Source: CBFGRU01 sp965651255
Lineage (GTDB): Bacteria; Planctomycetota; Phycisphaerae; Phycisphaerales; SM1A02
Length of the DNA stretch: 7,129 bases
Reading direction: 5' to 3'
Assembly (NCBI GenBank): GCA_965651255.1
Contig: CBFGRU010000163.1
Location: 1-7,129, forward strand
Shown here: positions 5,555-7,129 of the stretch, in pieces
Layout of the letters: each line of letters starts with the position of its first letter
Position numbering within the stretch: the first letter of the stretch is position 1
Notes under the pieces: model-generated
The model's input: only the letters and a program-made list of their open reading frames with translations
Told to the model about the DNA's origin: nothing
Database searches by the model: none
Position numbers and translations under genes: made by a program

Positions 5555-7033
5555 ATGGAGCAGAAGATCGTTCTCGATGGCATGACCTTTGATGATGTGC
5601 TGCTGATACCGCAGCGAAGCTCGGTCACGCCGGATCAGGTTGATACCTCAACCTCGCTCACCCGAAACATCCAACTGAACATTCCCCTGATTTCCGCGCC
5701 GATGGATACCGTCACCGAATCGCGGCTCGCGATCGGACTCGCCCAGGAGGGCGGAATCGGCATCGTTCACAAGAACATGCCGCCTGCTCGCCAGGCGCGG
5801 GAAGTCGCCAAGGTCAAGCGATCGGAAAACGGCGTCATTGCAGACCCCGTCACCCTCGGCCCGGAGCACACCGTCGCTGATGCCATGCGGCTCATGGATG
5901 AACACAACGTCTCCGGCTTTCCGGTGACGCTGAACGGCGAACGCCGCGGCAAAGTCGTGGGCATCCTGACCCGGCGGGATATGAAGTTCCTCGAATCGCC
6001 CACCGCGCGCATCGGCGACGTGATGACGCGGGAGAATCTCGTCACCGCACCGCCGGACACCACCCTCGAGCAGGCCGAGCGGATTCTGACCGAGCATCGC
6101 GTCGAGAAACTCCTGCTGGTCGATCACATCGGCGGACTCGCCGGGCTGATCACCATGCGCGATATCGACAACATTCAGCGGCATCCGCACGCCTGTCGCG
6201 ATCCGCGCGGCCGACTTCGCGTCGGGGCTGCGGTGGGTGTCATGCAGATGGAACGGGTCGAGGCCCTCATCGAGGCGGAAGTCGATGTCATCATTGTCGA
6301 TACCGCCCACGGCCACAGCGAGAACGTCATTCGTACCGTGAAGGAGATTCGCGCACGGTACGATATCGATCTGATCGCCGGCAACATCGCCACCGCCGCT
6401 GCCGCCCGCGAGTTGATTGATGCCGGTGTCGATGCGGTGAAAGTGGGCATCGGCCCCGGTTCAATCTGCACCACGCGCGTGGTCACCGGTGTCGGCGTTC
6501 CGCAACTGACCGCCATCTTTGAAGCGTGCCGCGTTGCCGCCGAAGCAGGTGTGCCGGTCATCGCCGATGGTGGGGTACGACAGTCGGGCGATATCGCCAA
6601 GGCCATCGCCGCCGGAGCCAGCAGCGTGATGATGGGCAGTCTGTTCGCGGGTCTCGATGAATCACCGGGCGAATTGGTCATTCATCGCGGCCGGCGATTC
6701 AAGAGCTATCGCGGCATGGGCAGCGAGGGGGCGATGGCCGCCGGTTCCGCCGATCGCTACGGCCAGGCATCCATCGCCGAGAGCCGCAAGTTCGTTCCCG
6801 AAGGGGTCGAAGGTCGCGTACCGTACCGCGGCCCGCTCGCGGACTTCGTCTACCAGATGGTGGGGGGCATCCGCTCGGCGATGGGCTACTGCGGCTGCCG
6901 CACCATCGATGAATTCCGTCGCGATTCCCGCTTCGTACGGGTCACCGCCGCCAGCGTCATCGAATCCCACCCGCATGACATTCAGATCACGCGCGAATCG
7001 CCCAACTACTCGATCGCGCCGGTCGCGGAATAA
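5555..7033 (+). CDS. guaB: Inosine-5'-monophosphate dehydrogenase (IMPDH)
   Basis: This 492-residue enzyme oxidises IMP to XMP with NAD+, the committed step of GMP synthesis, in the cytosol as a tetramer. The sequence shows the full bacterial architecture. The barrel starts with LTFDDVLL-type residues (GMTFDDVLLIP, 9-19) and SAPMDTVTE (47-55). A CBS-domain pair follows at about 95-205, then VDTAHGH (248-254), the catalytic loop GPGSICTTRVVTGVGVPQ (300-317) with catalytic Cys305, DGG (338-340) in the phosphate site, GMGS (387-390), and the mobile flap with the Arg-Tyr pair RY (401-402). VPYRGPL and the GGIRSAMGYCG segment close the barrel. Length and N-terminus fit the family, so the ATG at 5555 is the natural start although no ribosome binding site precedes it. 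The gene is divergent from pilT and is not followed by guaA inside the window. I see nothing missing or unusual in the catalytic residues. Confidence 0.98.
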   Translation: MEQKIVLDGMTFDDVLLIPQRSSVTPDQVDTSTSLTRNIQLNIPLISAPMDTVTESRLAIGLAQEGGIGIVHKNMPPARQAREVAKVKRSENGVIADPVTLGPEHTVADAMRLMDEHNVSGFPVTLNGERRGKVVGILTRRDMKFLESPTARIGDVMTRENLVTAPPDTTLEQAERILTEHRVEKLLLVDHIGGLAGLITMRDIDNIQRHPHACRDPRGRLRVGAAVGVMQMERVEALIEAEVDVIIVDTAHGHSENVIRTVKEIRARYDIDLIAGNIATAAAARELIDAGVDAVKVGIGPGSICTTRVVTGVGVPQLTAIFEACRVAAEAGVPVIADGGVRQSGDIAKAIAAGASSVMMGSLFAGLDESPGELVIHRGRRFKSYRGMGSEGAMAAGSADRYGQASIAESRKFVPEGVEGRVPYRGPLADFVYQMVGGIRSAMGYCGCRTIDEFRRDSRFVRVTAASVIESHPHDIQITRESPNYSIAPVAE

Positions 7034-7051
7034 TCCAGCACACCAAAGACG

Positions 7052-7105
7052 ATGGCTGATGTGCCGCCAATCGCCCCGGCGACCATGGGCACCCATCAAC
7101 AATGA
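7052..7105 (+). CDS. 17-codon mini-ORF overlapping the next start by ATGA (speculative leader peptide)
   Basis: An ATG at 7052, 18 bases after guaB, opens a 17-codon frame (MADVPPIAPATMGTHQQ) whose TGA at 7103-7105 overlaps the ATG at 7102 in an ATGA arrangement. Such overlaps often couple translation, which could explain the missing ribosome binding site of the downstream frame. The peptide resembles nothing I know, and only a weak AAAG precedes it. A chance frame is at least as likely. Confidence 0.15.
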   Translation: MADVPPIAPATMGTHQQ

Positions 7106-7129
7106 GCTACTTTCTCTTCCTCCTGAGCC
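7102..7129 (+). CDS. Possible start of a downstream gene, truncated by the window edge
   Basis: An ATG at 7102 opens a frame reading MSYFLFLLS before the window ends. The run of hydrophobic residues right after the start would suit a signal peptide or membrane helix, but nine codons are too few to identify it. There is no Shine-Dalgarno in the preceding bases (CACCCATCAACA). The only in-frame codons upstream back to a TGA at 7057-7059 lack another start. It is not the guaA start that often follows guaB. Confidence 0.35.

Noticed and set aside
5648..6316. 222-codon minus-strand frame inside guaB
   Set aside because: It is a shadow of the well-supported IMP dehydrogenase gene; the His/Asp-rich translation is typical of antisense frames.
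7071..7096. Short inverted repeats TCGCC-CC-GGCGA and ATGGG-CA-CCCAT as a guaB terminator
   Set aside because: The arms are only five bases, the loops of two bases are too tight, and no U-tract follows.

Overview
The window is GC-rich bacterial DNA holding four long, intact or edge-truncated genes plus the start of a probable fifth. The layout (one standalone biotin carboxylase, a pilus-type motor gene beside a GspE/PilB-like gene and a CvpA-like gene, and an IMP dehydrogenase with no Shine-Dalgarno) suggests a Gram-negative-type bacterium. My best guess is the Planctomycetota, possibly a Phycisphaerae-like lineage. That placement rests on gene arrangement and composition only and is low to moderate in confidence. 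I see no insertion sequence, CRISPR array, tRNA or rRNA.

Layout. Bases 1-547 (+) are the 3' end of a biotin carboxylase (accC), the ATP-dependent first half-reaction of acetyl-CoA carboxylase. A perfect 13-bp hairpin at 593-622 separates it from a convergent three-gene cluster on the minus strand. Read in transcription order, the cluster is a PilT/PilU-family motor ATPase (5184-4045), a membrane-anchored GspE/PilB-like protein (4019-2343) and a CvpA-like membrane protein with a large C-terminal domain (2292-649). The gaps are 25 and 50 bases, so this looks like one operon ending at the hairpin. A 370-base spacer with no credible gene separates pilT from the divergent guaB (5555-7033, +), the first committed enzyme of GMP synthesis. 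After guaB, a short reading frame starting at 7102 runs off the window.

How the genes fit together. The most striking point is the contrast inside the minus-strand operon. The PilT-like protein has every nucleotide-binding and catalytic box intact. Its neighbour keeps the GspE/PilB fold markers (N2-like domain, ILRRDPDVV segment, four-cysteine zinc site) but has leucine where the Walker A lysine should be, a broken Asp box, a changed Walker B and no His box. It also carries three predicted membrane helices that PilB/GspE proteins normally lack. Together with the CvpA-like partner, this looks like a membrane-embedded pseudo-ATPase working with an active motor ATPase, possibly a pilus or envelope accessory complex. 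The function is inferred. No pilin, PilC, PilM-Q or canonical PilB gene lies in the window.

A second point of interest is guaB. A perfect TTGACA box and a weak -10 box are placed so that transcription would start at about the A of the ATG, and there is no ribosome binding site. That predicts a leaderless guaB mRNA.
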